DNA from: Bifidobacterium sp. B4142
GTDB taxonomy: Bacteria > Actinomycetota > Actinomycetes > Actinomycetales > Bifidobacteriaceae
Assembly (NCBI RefSeq): GCF_026537325.1
Contig: NZ_JAFNMJ010000008.1
Location: forward strand, 1 to 43,480
Reading direction: 5' to 3'
Length of the DNA: 43,480 nucleotides
Shown one piece after another: positions 25,351-35,090 of the stretch (positions are counted from its first letter, which is position 1; every line of letters starts with the position of its first letter). The notes below the pieces were generated by a model, which saw nothing but the letters and a program-made list of their open reading frames with translations, was not told the origin of the DNA and searched no databases. The position numbers and the translations under genes are program-made.

Positions 25351-26724
25351 TCAGTTCTTGTGCTGGAAGATCAGATGCTCGTTGGCGAAGGTGTCGAAGC
25401 CCAGGCTGTAGAGCTCGCGGCCGTAGCCGGAGTTCTTGACGCCACCGAAGGGCAGTTCAGGCATGGTCACCCATCCGCCGTTGATGAAGGTCATGCCGGT
25501 CTCGATGCGACGGGCCAGGACATCCGCATGGTCGGTATCCGAGGAGAAGACCACACCGCCCAGGCCGTAGCTGGAGTCGTTGGCCAGTTCAATGGCCTCA
25601 TCCTCGTTGGCCACCTTGTAAATGGAGGCCACAGGGCCGAACATCTCCTGGTTGTAGACGGGGTTGTTACGGTCGATGTCCGTCAGAACCGTCGGGGTGA
25701 AGAAGGCCCCCGGCGAATCGTATGGCTTGTTGCCGTAGGCGACCTTGGCTCCACCGGCCACAGCGCTTTCGACCTGCTTGGCCAGGTTGTCGCGTGCGGA
25801 GACCATGCACATGGGGGCCAGCGTGGTTTCGGGGTTGCTGGGATCGCCCAGAACCGCGTGCGAGAAGGCATCGACGATGAGCGAAACGAAGTCATCGTAG
25901 CGATTCTCCGTGACGATGAAACGCTTGGAGGAGGTGCAGACCTGGCCGGCGTTCGTCAGCCTGGCACCCGGGGCCACCTTCTTGAGCAGATCCCAGTCAG
26001 CGTCATCCAGGACTATGAAGACGTCGTTGCCGCCCAGCTCCATGGAGGACTTCTTCAGGTTGGCTCCAGCCGACTTGGCCACGGAGGCGCCGCCGCGCTC
26101 CGACCCGGTCAGGGCCACGCCAGAGACGCGGGGATCGGCGATGGCACGGTCCACCTGGTCATAGTTGACAAAGAGGTTGGTCAGGCTGCCCTCGGGGGCT
26201 CCTGCTTCTTTCACGGTCTGTTCGAAGGCCACAGCCGAACCCGGCACGTTGGAGGCGTGTTTGAGGATCATGGGGTTGCCCAGAATGAAGTTGGGGGCGA
26301 ACACGCGCATGATCTGGTAATAGGGGAAGTTCCAGGGTTCAACCATGAACACGATGCCGGTGGCTTGCTTGACGTAGTAGGCCTTGCCAGCGGGGTTGTC
26401 CAGGGGGACGGGAGCCAGCAGCTCCTCCGCGTGGTCGGCGAAGTAGTCGGCGATGTCTGCGCACAGCTCCACCTCGGCGCGGGCCTCGCCCACCAGCTTG
26501 CCCATGTCCAGGGTCAGGTTGGCTGCCAGGGTGTCCTCGTTCTGACGGAAGAGCTTGGCGACCTGACGCAGTTGTGCGGGACGGTCACCGGGGCCCTCCT
26601 GCTTGCGCCAGGTCTTGTAGAGGTCATGGCCACGGGCCAGGGCGTTCTCCAGGTCTTCATCGGTGGCATCTGGATAGGTCTTGATCAGTTGGTTGTTAAA
26701 AGGATTGACTGTCTGATAGGTCAC
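25351..26724 (-). CDS. gabD: NAD(P)-dependent aldehyde dehydrogenase, succinate-semialdehyde type
   Basis: This 457-residue protein belongs to the aldehyde dehydrogenase superfamily. The catalytic Cys263 is in GQVCTSSKR, the general-base Glu in SMELGGNDVFI, and the NAD site in the PWNFPYYQIMR region. The general resemblance is to succinate-semialdehyde dehydrogenases, but substrate specificity cannot be settled by reading. The GTG start has AAGGAG six bases before it. It stands alone between two hairpins, so it is a one-gene transcription unit. In an organism without a complete TCA cycle, its physiological substrate could be another small aldehyde. Confidence 0.9.
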   Translation of the reverse strand: MTYQTVNPFNNQLIKTYPDATDEDLENALARGHDLYKTWRKQEGPGDRPAQLRQVAKLFRQNEDTLAANLTLDMGKLVGEARAEVELCADIADYFADHAEELLAPVPLDNPAGKAYYVKQATGIVFMVEPWNFPYYQIMRVFAPNFILGNPMILKHASNVPGSAVAFEQTVKEAGAPEGSLTNLFVNYDQVDRAIADPRVSGVALTGSERGGASVAKSAGANLKKSSMELGGNDVFIVLDDADWDLLKKVAPGARLTNAGQVCTSSKRFIVTENRYDDFVSLIVDAFSHAVLGDPSNPETTLAPMCMVSARDNLAKQVESAVAGGAKVAYGNKPYDSPGAFFTPTVLTDIDRNNPVYNQEMFGPVASIYKVANEDEAIELANDSSYGLGGVVFSSDTDHADVLARRIETGMTFINGGWVTMPELPFGGVKNSGYGRELYSLGFDTFANEHLIFQHKN

Positions 26725-26796
26725 AATATCTCCTTCGAATTATGGGTACCTAGTCAGCATCATCGCTGGTCAGTTCATTCAGCATATCACCGCATT

Positions 26797-26848
26797 GGAC
26801 CCTGCGGTCAAAGAATTTGCCGCAGGGCGACATTTGACCGCAGGGTCC
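26797..26848 (-). terminator. Long inverted repeat downstream of purH
   Basis: GGACCCTGCGGTCAAA (26797-26812) is perfectly matched by TTTGACCGCAGGGTCC (26833-26848). The 20-base loop contains a further copy of CCGCAGGG. The repeat lies eight bases downstream of purH on the minus strand. The stem of 16 pairs is unusually long for an intrinsic terminator, and no U-tract follows, so a processing or regulatory role is possible. Confidence 0.75.
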
Positions 26849-26855
26849 GGTTTCA

Positions 26856-28457
26856 TCAGTGGAAGAAGTGGCGTGTCCCGGTCAGATACATGGTCAGATC
26901 GGCGTCCTGGGCGGCCTTGATCACCTCAGGATCACGGATGGAGCCACCCGGTTGCACCACGGCCCTGATGCCGGCCTGGATCAGATATTCCAGACCATCC
27001 GCGAAGGGGAAGAAGGCATCGGATGCGGCCACTGAGCCCTTGGCCCGGTTACGGCCCTCATCCAGCGTGTTGGCCCGCTCGACTGCCAGGTGGCTGGAGT
27101 CAACCCTGTTGACCTGGCCCATACCGATACCCACGGTGGCTCCCTGGTTGGCCAGGAGCACCGCGTTGGACTTGACCGAGCGGATGGCCCGCCAGGCGAA
27201 GGTCAGATCATCCATGGTCGTCTGGTCGGCTGGGTTGCCGGAGACCAGACGCCAGGTGGAGGGATCGTCCCCCGGGGCGTCGATCAGGTCGGGCGTCTGT
27301 ACCAAGGCTCCCCCGTCGATTTGACGGATGATCGGGCGCTGACGCGGGCGGCGTTGCACAGACAGGATGCGCAGGTTCTTCTTGGTTCGCAGCAGGTCCA
27401 GGGCCTCGGGCTCATAGCTTGGAGCCACAATCACCTCGGTGAAGACCGGCTTGATCTGCTGGGCCATGGTCAGGGTGACCGTGCGGTTGGCGGCGATGAC
27501 CCCGCCATAGGCGCTCATGGGGTCGCAGGCGTGGGCGCGGCGGTGGGCCTGGGCGATGTCCTCCCCCACGGCCAGACCGCAGGGGTTGGAGTGCTTGACC
27601 ACGGCCACTGCGGGCAGGTCGGGGAAGTCCCAGACCGAGCGCCAGGCGGAATCCGCATCCACGTAGTTGTTGTAGCTCATTTCCTTGGCTCCGCCCAGGT
27701 GCTCTGCGGCGGCGAAACCGTCCCGGTCCAGCGGGTCCAGGTAGAGGGCGGCCTTCTGGTGGGGGTTCTCTCCGTAGCGCAGTTGGCTGGCTAGACGCCA
27801 GGTGCGGGTCAACGCTTGGGCTGGTTTCTGATCCTCGGCCTTGTCCTGCTTGTCGTCAACCCATGTGCGTGCTGTCCACTCGGCGATGGCCGCGTCATAG
27901 GAGGCGGTCAAGGCGAAGGCTTTGGCAGCCAGACGTCCGCGTTCGGCCAGGCTGAAACCGGTGCCTGAGGCGATGCGGTCAGCGGCCAGGGCATAGTCAT
28001 CAGGGTCGGTGATCACAGCCACGCTGGCATGGTTCTTGGCGGCGGCCCGGATCATGGCAGGGCCACCGATGTCGATGCGCTCCAGGCACTGGTCAGCATC
28101 GGCGCCCTCGAGGACGGTCTGTTCGAAGGGGTAGAGGTTGACCACCACCAGGTCGAAGGGGGCTATGCCCAAGTCCTTGAGTTGCTGGACATGGTCGGGA
28201 TTGGTCATGTCGGCCAGCAGCCCGGCGTGGATATGCGGATCCAGGGTTTTGACCCGGCCGTCAAGACTCTCCGGAAAACCGGTGACCTTTTCCACCGGGG
28301 TGACCTGGACGCCCAGATCCTGCAGCTTCTTTGCGGTGCTGCCGGTGGAGACGACCTCGGTGCCTGCCTGGCGGAAGGCCGATGCCATGGCCTCAAGACC
28401 CTGCTTGTGGTAGACCGAGACCAGTGCTCGGTTGATGGTTCGATTCGTGGTGACCAT
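26856..28457 (-). CDS. purH: AICAR transformylase/IMP cyclohydrolase
   Basis: This 533-residue bifunctional enzyme performs the last two steps of purine synthesis: formylation of AICAR with 10-formyl-tetrahydrofolate, and ring closure to IMP. The IMP cyclohydrolase domain covers about residues 1-205 ([38 protein letters not shown]). The transformylase domain follows ([38 protein letters not shown]). The usual length is about 520, so the gene is complete. AGGAG supports the ATG. It follows the DUF6350 gene by 52 bases and may belong to the same transcript. Confidence 0.97.
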   Translation of the reverse strand: MVTTNRTINRALVSVYHKQGLEAMASAFRQAGTEVVSTGSTAKKLQDLGVQVTPVEKVTGFPESLDGRVKTLDPHIHAGLLADMTNPDHVQQLKDLGIAPFDLVVVNLYPFEQTVLEGADADQCLERIDIGGPAMIRAAAKNHASVAVITDPDDYALAADRIASGTGFSLAERGRLAAKAFALTASYDAAIAEWTARTWVDDKQDKAEDQKPAQALTRTWRLASQLRYGENPHQKAALYLDPLDRDGFAAAEHLGGAKEMSYNNYVDADSAWRSVWDFPDLPAVAVVKHSNPCGLAVGEDIAQAHRRAHACDPMSAYGGVIAANRTVTLTMAQQIKPVFTEVIVAPSYEPEALDLLRTKKNLRILSVQRRPRQRPIIRQIDGGALVQTPDLIDAPGDDPSTWRLVSGNPADQTTMDDLTFAWRAIRSVKSNAVLLANQGATVGIGMGQVNRVDSSHLAVERANTLDEGRNRAKGSVAASDAFFPFADGLEYLIQAGIRAVVQPGGSIRDPEVIKAAQDADLTMYLTGTRHFFH

Positions 28458-28509
28458 GGAAACTCCTACTCCTATGCTTGAATGCCGAGGCGCCCCGCCA
28501 CCTTCGGAC

Positions 28510-29886
28510 CTACTTGCCTGGTCTGCGGGTGGACGAAACCTGTCGTGGTGTGTCTGCTCGGTCGGTTGCCTTGGACTCCTTTCTCCCCTGACCGCGTGAT
28601 TGGTTGTGTTTTTCCTTGTTTTTCGCCTTGGCGGAATTTTTTATGGTGTCTGCCTGGCGCAGATAGTCAATCAGGATGTCCTTGATGATGATCAGGGCGG
28701 CGATGACGAGTGCCAGCAGCCATACTCCCAGCAGACCTACCCCCAGGGAGGTCCCGATCATGCGCAGGGAGGAGGCTATGGGCACGCCCACTCCGGCAAG
28801 TCGCTGGCGGCCCAGGGCCCCGTTGGAGAGTTGGAAAAGCAGGGCAAGACCGAGCAGGGTGACCAGCCAGGTCAGGGCCATGGCCAAGGTTGCCATCAGG
28901 AAGCAGACTGCGGTATCTCGGGATTTCAGTCCCGCTTGGTGCACAGCGGCGTGAATTCTGACACCCCATGGTCCGGTCAACAGCAGAATGCCCGCAACCA
29001 CTCCGGCCAGCAAAGGCAGGTTGAGCAGGAGCAGACGAACCTCCTGCCGGGAGACCGGCTCTGGGAACAGCCCGAAGAGGGGCAGCGAGGGCAGACTTGA
29101 GGCGTGTCCGGACCAGAGGGTGAAGGTCGCCAGCCCGCCGATGTTGAAACCGCTGCCGAAGAGCCAGGAGGCAGTCCAGATGATCAGATTGGGTAGCCAG
29201 GCCAAGGAGGCCAGACTGGTCGTTACAGCCGAGGCGGTGCCCATACGCGTCAGTTTGAACAGGCGGCCCACGTCTCCGTGATAGAGGGCGACCCATACAA
29301 TCAAGGCGATCAGGCCGGCGACCAGCATGGCGGCCAAAAGCATCAATCCGGCCGTGAGACCCAGCCGAATGGTCCTGCGGACCTGAATTGGTAAAGATTC
29401 TTTGATGCGTTTGGTGAAAGCCTGGCGGAACGGTTCAGAGCGGACCCAGGCCCAGCCGTAACCCAATAGGAAGACCAGGCTGGTCCGCAAAAGAATGACC
29501 GGGGTGGTATCCACCTGGACGGTCTGGCTGCCCTGCATGAGGATGAGGCTGCACAGCACCCAGACGACCAGGCCGGCAATGCAACCACCGACGGACATGC
29601 CCAGCCGTCTGACCAGGGAGCGAATCATCCAGATCAGCAGACCGGTCAGCAGCAGGGGGATGATGGTCAGGGTCAAGGCCCCGGCCGTGAACCCACAGCC
29701 CTGGGTGAGCAGGGTGATGGTTTCTGTCAGGGCCACAGTGGCCATGGACAGTGATGGCCCGCCCTCCTCAATGGAAATGATGAGCAGGAGCAGGGCCATG
29801 CAGGAGCCTAGGGCGACAGTGTAGATAAGTATGGCTAGGAAGGCCTCGAGGGCCCCCCGGAGCCACACTTTCACCCTGTCGGTCAT
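28510..29886 (-). CDS. DUF6350-family polytopic membrane protein
   Basis: This 458-residue protein has about ten hydrophobic helices and a highly charged C-terminal tail of about 50 residues (basic and Ser-rich). No catalytic motif is seen. The size and position between sucD and purH match the DUF6350 protein of actinobacteria, sometimes called PerM, which has been linked to cell division and acid tolerance in mycobacteria. The ATG overlaps the sucD stop by four bases, so translation is coupled. The assignment is by architecture and neighbourhood and not by sequence motif. Confidence 0.75.
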   Translation of the reverse strand: MTDRVKVWLRGALEAFLAILIYTVALGSCMALLLLIISIEEGGPSLSMATVALTETITLLTQGCGFTAGALTLTIIPLLLTGLLIWMIRSLVRRLGMSVGGCIAGLVVWVLCSLILMQGSQTVQVDTTPVILLRTSLVFLLGYGWAWVRSEPFRQAFTKRIKESLPIQVRRTIRLGLTAGLMLLAAMLVAGLIALIVWVALYHGDVGRLFKLTRMGTASAVTTSLASLAWLPNLIIWTASWLFGSGFNIGGLATFTLWSGHASSLPSLPLFGLFPEPVSRQEVRLLLLNLPLLAGVVAGILLLTGPWGVRIHAAVHQAGLKSRDTAVCFLMATLAMALTWLVTLLGLALLFQLSNGALGRQRLAGVGVPIASSLRMIGTSLGVGLLGVWLLALVIAALIIIKDILIDYLRQADTIKNSAKAKNKEKHNQSRGQGRKESKATDRADTPRQVSSTRRPGK

Positions 29887-30806
29887 ATGATGGCATGCTC
29901 CCGTAGCAGGTCGCGGGTTAGCCGGGCCGTCTCGCCGGGTGTGGTGCCCACCTTGATGCCGACGGACTCAAGCACTTCCTTCTTGTCGGCGGCTGTGCCC
30001 TTGCCGCCCGAGATGATGGCCCCGGCGTGGCCCATCTGCTTGCCCTCTGGGGCGGTGAAGCCGGCGATATAGGCCACGATGGGCTTGGTCATGTGGGTGG
30101 AGGCCCAGTGGGCGGCCTCCTGTTCAGCCGAGCCGCCGATTTCGCCGATCATGACGCAGGCCTTGGTCTCTGGATCGCGGTTGAAGGCTTGCAGGGCCTC
30201 CAGCATGGTGGTGCCCACAATGGGGTCGCCGCCGATGCCCAGGCAGGCGGTGAAACCGATGGAGGACAACTCCCCCATGAGCTGATAGGTCAGTGTGCCG
30301 GACTTGGAGACCAGTCCCAGCGGGCCGCGACCGGCGATGCCCTGCGGGATGATGCCCAGGTCTACGCCAACGCCGTTGGGTCGGTCGGACATGGTCATCA
30401 GTCCTGGGCAGTTGGGACCGACGATGCGGCAACCGCGTTCCCTGGCCAGGGCCACGCAGTATGCGGTATCGGCCACGGGAATGCCCTCGGTAATGACCAC
30501 AATCAGGGTGATGCCGGCCTCGATGGCCTCGACCATGGCATCCTTGGCGAACCTGGGCGGGACGAAGACCACGGAGGTGCGGGCTCTGGTCGCCTGACGG
30601 GCGGCTGCGCAGTCGGCGTATACGGGCACATGACGGGTCTGGCCGTCCGGACCGTCGAAGTCGACCGTCATTCCAGCCTTGCGGGCATTGACTCCGGCCA
30701 GGATATTGGTGCCTGCCGCCATCATGTGGGCCGTGTGGACCATGCCCTGGTGACCGGTCATGCCCTGGACCATGACGGGGGCGCCGTCTTCAATGAAGAG
30801 GGTCAT
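29883..30806 (-). CDS. sucD: Succinyl-CoA synthetase, alpha subunit
   Basis: This 307-residue subunit binds CoA and is phosphorylated on a histidine. Features are a CoA-binding Rossmann fold at residues 1-130 (MTGHQGMVHTAHMMAAGTNI), the ligase signature SKSGTLTYQLMGEL and the active-site His260 in GKQMGHAGAII. It interconverts succinyl-CoA and succinate with ATP or GTP. It overlaps sucC by ATGA, so the two subunits are made together. No other TCA cycle enzyme is visible in the window, so succinyl-CoA made here is probably used for biosynthesis. Confidence 0.96.
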   Translation of the reverse strand: MTLFIEDGAPVMVQGMTGHQGMVHTAHMMAAGTNILAGVNARKAGMTVDFDGPDGQTRHVPVYADCAAARQATRARTSVVFVPPRFAKDAMVEAIEAGITLIVVITEGIPVADTAYCVALARERGCRIVGPNCPGLMTMSDRPNGVGVDLGIIPQGIAGRGPLGLVSKSGTLTYQLMGELSSIGFTACLGIGGDPIVGTTMLEALQAFNRDPETKACVMIGEIGGSAEQEAAHWASTHMTKPIVAYIAGFTAPEGKQMGHAGAIISGGKGTAADKKEVLESVGIKVGTTPGETARLTRDLLREHAII

Positions 30807-32017
30807 CGTCCCGTCTCCTTTCCTGCCTGGGCGGCCAGGGCCACGGCCTGGTCTGCCGCCTCCTCCATGGTGCGGGCCACCTTGAGCCGAGGCTGTTGGG
30901 CCTTGGTCAGCAGGTCCAGCCCCTCGGCAGCCTCATTGCCGTCGAAGCGGACCACAATGGGCCGGTCGTCGTTCTGGTCCTGCTCACCCTCGGCATCCAC
31001 GGCGGCCAGGATGCCCTGGGCCACCTGCTGGCAGGAGGTGATGCCTCCATAGACATTGACCATGACCGAACGGACCTTGGGGTCGGAGAGGACCACGTCC
31101 AGGCTGGTACGCATGACTTCAGGAGAGGCTCCGCCGCCGATGTCGAGGAAGTTCGCGGGTCCGATAGGAAGGCCCTGGCGGTGTCCTGACCCGGCCACCG
31201 CATCCAAGGAACTCATGACCAGTCCTGCGCCGTTGCCGATAACACCCACCTGACCGTCCAGATGGACGTAGTGCAAGCCCGCAGCCTTGGCCTTGGCTTC
31301 CAGGGGGTCGACCTGAGCTGGGTCCGTGAACCGCTTCCATCCGTCGTGCCGGAAGGCTGCGTTCCCGTCCAGGGAAATCTTGGCATCGAGGGCATCCAGG
31401 TGCTTGGTGGCCTCGTCGTCCGGGTCGCCCACCTTGGCCAGGGGGTTGATCTCGACCAGGGTTGCATCGCTGTCCTGGAAGGTGTGCCACATGCCCAGAA
31501 GTATCTGCGCGGCCTGCTCCAGATCGGCATGGTAGAAGCCGATGCGCTCGGCCATGGTGCGGGCGGCCTGCCTGTCGAAATCCTCCAGGGGGCCGATGTG
31601 CAGGCGCCGAACCGATTCGGGATGCTCGCGGGCGATGGTCTCCACCTCGGTGCCGCCGCTGGCCGTGGCCAGGACATCGTAGTCCCGGGAGGTGCGGTCC
31701 ACCGAAATGGACAGGTAGTACTCGTGCAGGATGTTGCGAGCTTCGGTGACCAGGATCCCGCTGACCGGATGGCCATCGATGTTCATGGGCAGGATGGCCT
31801 CGGCCAGTGCCACGGCCTGCTCGTGATTCTCGGCTCGCTTGACGGCTCCCGCCTGTCCCCTGTGGCCGATGGTGGCCTGGCCCTTGATCATGCAGGGATA
31901 GCCGATGATGTCGGCTGCCTGGCCGGCCTCTTCAGCGGTTGAGGCATAGACGGCCCTTGGCTGGGAGATGCCATGTTCAGCGAGCAGCTGCCTGGCCTGG
32001 TATTCGTACAAATCCAT
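30803..32017 (-). CDS. sucC: Succinyl-CoA synthetase, beta subunit
   Basis: This 404-residue subunit has an N-terminal ATP-grasp domain (MDLYEYQARQLLAEHGI, VEINPLAKV near residue 195) and a C-terminal CoA-ligase domain (GLVMSSLDAVA, NFLDIGGGAS, VNVYGGITSC). The usual length is about 390, so it is complete with a short extra tail. The ATG has a GGGGGA site upstream. It is the first gene of a sucC-sucD-DUF6350(-purH) cluster and begins 23 bases after the apt stop, so the cluster may share the apt transcript. Confidence 0.96.
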   Translation of the reverse strand: MDLYEYQARQLLAEHGISQPRAVYASTAEEAGQAADIIGYPCMIKGQATIGHRGQAGAVKRAENHEQAVALAEAILPMNIDGHPVSGILVTEARNILHEYYLSISVDRTSRDYDVLATASGGTEVETIAREHPESVRRLHIGPLEDFDRQAARTMAERIGFYHADLEQAAQILLGMWHTFQDSDATLVEINPLAKVGDPDDEATKHLDALDAKISLDGNAAFRHDGWKRFTDPAQVDPLEAKAKAAGLHYVHLDGQVGVIGNGAGLVMSSLDAVAGSGHRQGLPIGPANFLDIGGGASPEVMRTSLDVVLSDPKVRSVMVNVYGGITSCQQVAQGILAAVDAEGEQDQNDDRPIVVRFDGNEAAEGLDLLTKAQQPRLKVARTMEEAADQAVALAAQAGKETGR

Positions 32018-32039
32018 GGTGATGGTCCCCCAATCGTGC

Positions 32040-32624
32040 TCAGGCGGGCATGTTCATCAGGCAGGTGACCGGGTAGGCGCCCAGGGCCTTGCGACCGTCC
32101 AGACCGTTGAGCTCCATGACGAAGCTGAGACCGGCCACCTGGCCTCCGGCCTGCTCCACCAGACGTGCAGCTGCCTGGGCGGAACCGCCGGTAGCGATCA
32201 GGTCGTCGACAATCAGGACTCGCTGGCCAGGGCGCAGGGAGCCCTGCTCGATTTCGATGCGGGCGTTGCCGTATTCGAGTGCGTATTCCTGGCTGTAGGT
32301 AGGATCGGGGAGCTTGCCAGCCTTGCGCATGGGCAGGAAGCCCTTACCCAGATCGCAGGCCAGCTGGGGGCCGATCAGAAAGCCGCGAGCCTCAAGCCCG
32401 GCGACCAGGTCGAAGTCCTCCGGCTTGACGGGCAGGGTGCGCTTCATGGCGTCGAGAATAATGGCTAATCCCCTGGGATCCGACATGGCCGGGATGAAGT
32501 CCCTGAAAAGGATCCCCTTCTTGGGAAAGTCCGGAATGGTACGGATCAATGAGATCAGATAAGCGGCGTCGTCATCGCCCACCTGCTTAAGTTCTCCAAC
32601 CTTGATATCGTCCGATTGAGCCAT
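32040..32624 (-). CDS. apt: Adenine phosphoribosyltransferase
   Basis: This 194-residue enzyme makes AMP from adenine and PRPP in the purine salvage pathway. The PRPP-binding motif is VLIVDDLIATGGSA and the adenine-binding region includes the Glu-Ala-Arg-Gly-Phe element. The N-terminal segment IPDFPKKGILFRDF is the other typical mark of Apt. The Met used lies in MAQSDDIKV and is preceded by GAAAGAAG. A longer frame with 16 more residues lacks a good RBS. The gene starts a presumed new transcript, with a hairpin separating it from yajC. Confidence 0.95.
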   Translation of the reverse strand: MAQSDDIKVGELKQVGDDDAAYLISLIRTIPDFPKKGILFRDFIPAMSDPRGLAIILDAMKRTLPVKPEDFDLVAGLEARGFLIGPQLACDLGKGFLPMRKAGKLPDPTYSQEYALEYGNARIEIEQGSLRPGQRVLIVDDLIATGGSAQAAARLVEQAGGQVAGLSFVMELNGLDGRKALGAYPVTCLMNMPA

Positions 32625-32673
32625 GATCTTCTTTCTGTTTTGCTCCTTGGAAGTGGTTGCCGGGGCCATCATA

Positions 32674-32724
32674 CGCGCGCCGCGTTTCCGTTCGGAGTCA
32701 GCCTGACGGAAGGTGTGGCGCGCG
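32674..32724 (-). terminator. Extended hairpin between yajC and apt
   Basis: CGCGCGCC (32674-32681) pairs with GGCGCGCG (32717-32724). An inner TTCCGT/ACGGAA stem continues the structure, with a nine-base or slightly longer apical loop. It lies immediately downstream of yajC on the minus strand and should end the yebC-ruv-yajC transcript. There is no U-tract, so termination may be Rho-assisted. Confidence 0.65.
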
Positions 32725-32732
32725 CATGACCT

Positions 32733-33290
32733 TCAGGACTTGGCGGAAGTCGAATCCGAAGCCTTGGAATCCTTGGACGCATCCGATTCGTCAGCGTCAT
32801 CGGACTTTTCCTCATCCTCAGTCTCGGCCTTGTCTGATTCGTCTTCCGGCTCTGGTTCGGAATCCGACTTGGATTCGGCCTCATCCTTGTCCTCGGAAGC
32901 GGCAGAGTTCTCTGTGGCAGCATCGGCGGCGGCGGTGTCTTCAGCGTCGGTGACCTCGGCTGGGGCATCCGCATTCTCGGGCAGGGGGTTGCCGTTTTCG
33001 TCAACCTCGTCGTCGTGGATATAGGCGGGGACGATGGGGGGCTTGGTGATGGCCTGGATGCGCCAACGGGACTGCGAACCCTCGGAGTCGATGACCACCT
33101 GCTCCTTCTCCAGGTCCACGGAGACGACCTTGCCAAGAAGACCAGTGGTGGTGGCTACCTCGTCACCGGGCTGCAGGGATTGGCGGAAGTCCTGGACGGC
33201 GGCCTGCTGTTGCTTGCTCTTGCGGGAGCTTCCCCACATCATGGCGATCATCAGGGCGATGATGACGATCATGAAAAGCATGGATCCCAT
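32733..33290 (-). CDS. yajC: Preprotein translocase accessory protein YajC with acidic tail
   Basis: This 185-residue protein has one N-terminal membrane helix (residues about 5-20), a short basic stretch, the conserved segment LQPGDEVATTTGLLGKV and a following beta-rich domain. YajC forms part of the SecDF-YajC complex that assists protein export. The last 85 residues are almost purely Glu, Asp, Ser, Ala and Lys (EDKDEAESKSDSEPEPEDES and similar). This extension is absent from typical YajC of about 100 residues. The ATG at 33290 is preferred because AAGGAG is 11 bases upstream. It sits just after ruvB, a common arrangement. Confidence 0.93.
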   Translation of the reverse strand: MGSMLFMIVIIALMIAMMWGSSRKSKQQQAAVQDFRQSLQPGDEVATTTGLLGKVVSVDLEKEQVVIDSEGSQSRWRIQAITKPPIVPAYIHDDEVDENGNPLPENADAPAEVTDAEDTAAADAATENSAASEDKDEAESKSDSEPEPEDESDKAETEDEEKSDDADESDASKDSKASDSTSAKS

Positions 33291-33356
33291 GGTTGTTTCC
33301 ACTCCTTGTTTTGGCGGGCATCAAACGGCGATGTGCATTGCTGCAAAGACCCCAGT

Positions 33357-34433
33357 CTAGAACAGCTTCATGACATCCTCGGGCGGTTTGCGGCCCAGGT
33401 GCTCCCAGGCCTTGGTTGTGGCCACACGGCCCTTTGGGGTGCGCACCAGGAAGCCCTCGCGCACCAGGTAGGGCTCACAGACCGTCTCGACCGTCTCGGC
33501 CTCCTCGCCCACCATGGCGGCCAGATTGTTCAGGCCCACGGGACCGCCGTCGAAACTGTTGACGATGGCCTTGAGGACGGCCAAATCCAGGCGGTCCAGC
33601 CCCTCAGAGTCAATCTGGTAGAGGGCCAGGGCCTGCTTGACGTCATCGGGGCCGACCTGGGGAAGATCGTGGACTATGGCCCAGTCGCGCACCCGGCGCA
33701 GTAGGCGGTTGGCGATCCTGGGCGTGCCACGGGAGCGCAGGGCCAGCTGATGGGCGGCATCATCCTGCAGGACAATGCCCAAGACCTTGGCCGACCGTTC
33801 GACCAGCTTCTCCAGCTCCTCCTCCGGGTAGAAGTCCAGGTGGGCGGTGAATCCGAAACGGGCCCGCAGGGGTGAGGGCAGCATGCCTTCACGGGTGGTA
33901 GCGCCGATGACCGTGAACCTGGGCAGGGTCAGCGGAATGGAGGATGCTCCGGGGCCTTTGCCCACCATGACATCCACGCGGAAGTCCTCCATGGCGATGT
34001 AGAGCAGCTCCTCGGCGGCCCTGGGCAGGCGGTGGATCTCGTCGATGAAGAGCACCTCGCCGGCTTCCAGAGAGCTCAGGATGGAGGCCAGGTCGCCGGC
34101 ATGCTGAACGGCTGGGCCCGAAGTGACGCGGATGGGCACCTCCAGCTCGTGGGCGACGATCATGGCCAGGGTGGTCTTGCCCAGGCCTGGAGGGCCTGCC
34201 AGCAGGATGTGGTCCGGGGCCACGTCCCGCTTTTTGGCAGCCTCCAGGAAGAGCCCCAGCTGGGCCTTGAGCCGGGGCTGGCCGATGAACCCGTCCAGGG
34301 TTTCCGGCCGCAGCTCCTCGTCGCTGACCGGCTCGCCTTCGATGGGCCGGGCCGAGACCATCCGCAGGGATTCCTCCTGGGCATCGCCATTCTGGGAGTC
34401 GATGTATCCCGTAGAGATCTGCTTATCAGCCAT
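33357..34433 (-). CDS. ruvB: Holliday junction branch migration ATPase RuvB
   Basis: This 358-residue AAA+ motor has Walker [11 protein letters not shown], Walker [10 protein letters not shown], sensor 1 [10 protein letters not shown], the Arg finger region [14 protein letters not shown] and a C-terminal winged helix ([18 protein letters not shown]). It drives branch migration of Holliday junctions with RuvA, and RuvC then cuts them. An unusual lead of about 35 residues precedes the core, which begins at [12 protein letters not shown]. The start lies three bases after the ruvA stop region, so the ruvC-ruvA-ruvB-yajC order is a single operon. Confidence 0.97.
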   Translation of the reverse strand: MADKQISTGYIDSQNGDAQEESLRMVSARPIEGEPVSDEELRPETLDGFIGQPRLKAQLGLFLEAAKKRDVAPDHILLAGPPGLGKTTLAMIVAHELEVPIRVTSGPAVQHAGDLASILSSLEAGEVLFIDEIHRLPRAAEELLYIAMEDFRVDVMVGKGPGASSIPLTLPRFTVIGATTREGMLPSPLRARFGFTAHLDFYPEEELEKLVERSAKVLGIVLQDDAAHQLALRSRGTPRIANRLLRRVRDWAIVHDLPQVGPDDVKQALALYQIDSEGLDRLDLAVLKAIVNSFDGGPVGLNNLAAMVGEEAETVETVCEPYLVREGFLVRTPKGRVATTKAWEHLGRKPPEDVMKLF

Positions 34434-34436
34434 GGG

Positions 34437-35048
34437 TCAGCGCCCCCTGTCCAGCCGGGTCAGGGCCTGCTTGAGCACCTTGGGAATGTCGGCCGACTGC
34501 AGGGGCAGGGTGTAGCCGCCCTCGTTGCAGGTCTGCTCCACGGCCTGCTCGGCATCACGCTGTAGCCAGCCCAGGGAGATCAGTCCCTCAACCACCTGGT
34601 GGGCGCCGTCGTCGGTCTGGGCAGGTCCCTGCTTGCCTGTGCCGGCATCCAGATCCAGCTTGCCGGAGAGTTCGAGGATGATCTTCTGAGCGCCCTTCTT
34701 GCCCAGGCCCGGCGCACGAGACAGGGCCGCAGCATCGCCGTCAGCCACGGCCTGGGCCAGCTGGTCCGAGTTCAGGGTGGCGAGGATGGACAGGGCCACG
34801 CGAGGTCCGATGCCGCTGACCTTCTGTAGCTGGGCGAAGAGGGATTTGGAGGTGCGGCTGAGGAATCCGTAGAGGGTCAGCGCGTCCTGGGTCAGGGACA
34901 GGGCGGTGTAGACGGTGACCGTGGATTCGGCCCGCATGGAGGCCAGATCCGATTGGGGCATGCGCACCTCGAAACCCACACCCGAAACATCGATGACGGC
35001 AGAGCCTGTTTCGATGGCGGCCACCCGCCCGGTCAGCATTGCCAGCAC
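34437..35048 (-). CDS. ruvA: Holliday junction DNA-binding subunit RuvA
   Basis: This 203-residue protein has domain I (MLAMLTGRVAAIETGSAVID), the tandem helix-hairpin-helix motifs with KVSGIGPRVALSIL and APGLGKKGAQKII, and a C-terminal domain III (EGLISLGWLQRDAEQAVEQ) that contacts RuvB. It binds the four-way junction as a tetramer. A GTG at 35048 is preferred to the ATG nine bases later. It places the conserved Gly at residue 7 as in other RuvA proteins, and it has AGGGG at the right distance. Confidence 0.96.
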   Translation of the reverse strand: MLAMLTGRVAAIETGSAVIDVSGVGFEVRMPQSDLASMRAESTVTVYTALSLTQDALTLYGFLSRTSKSLFAQLQKVSGIGPRVALSILATLNSDQLAQAVADGDAAALSRAPGLGKKGAQKIILELSGKLDLDAGTGKQGPAQTDDGAHQVVEGLISLGWLQRDAEQAVEQTCNEGGYTLPLQSADIPKVLKQALTRLDRGR

Positions 35049-35090
35049 TTGATCACCCCTCGATGGAATCGAACGTCTGTTCGAATCAGC

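Noticed and set aside
25162-27324. A plus-strand open frame of 720 codons
   Set aside because: It runs antisense across the aldehyde dehydrogenase and into purH, both of which have full family motifs. Long antisense frames are common in high-GC coding DNA.
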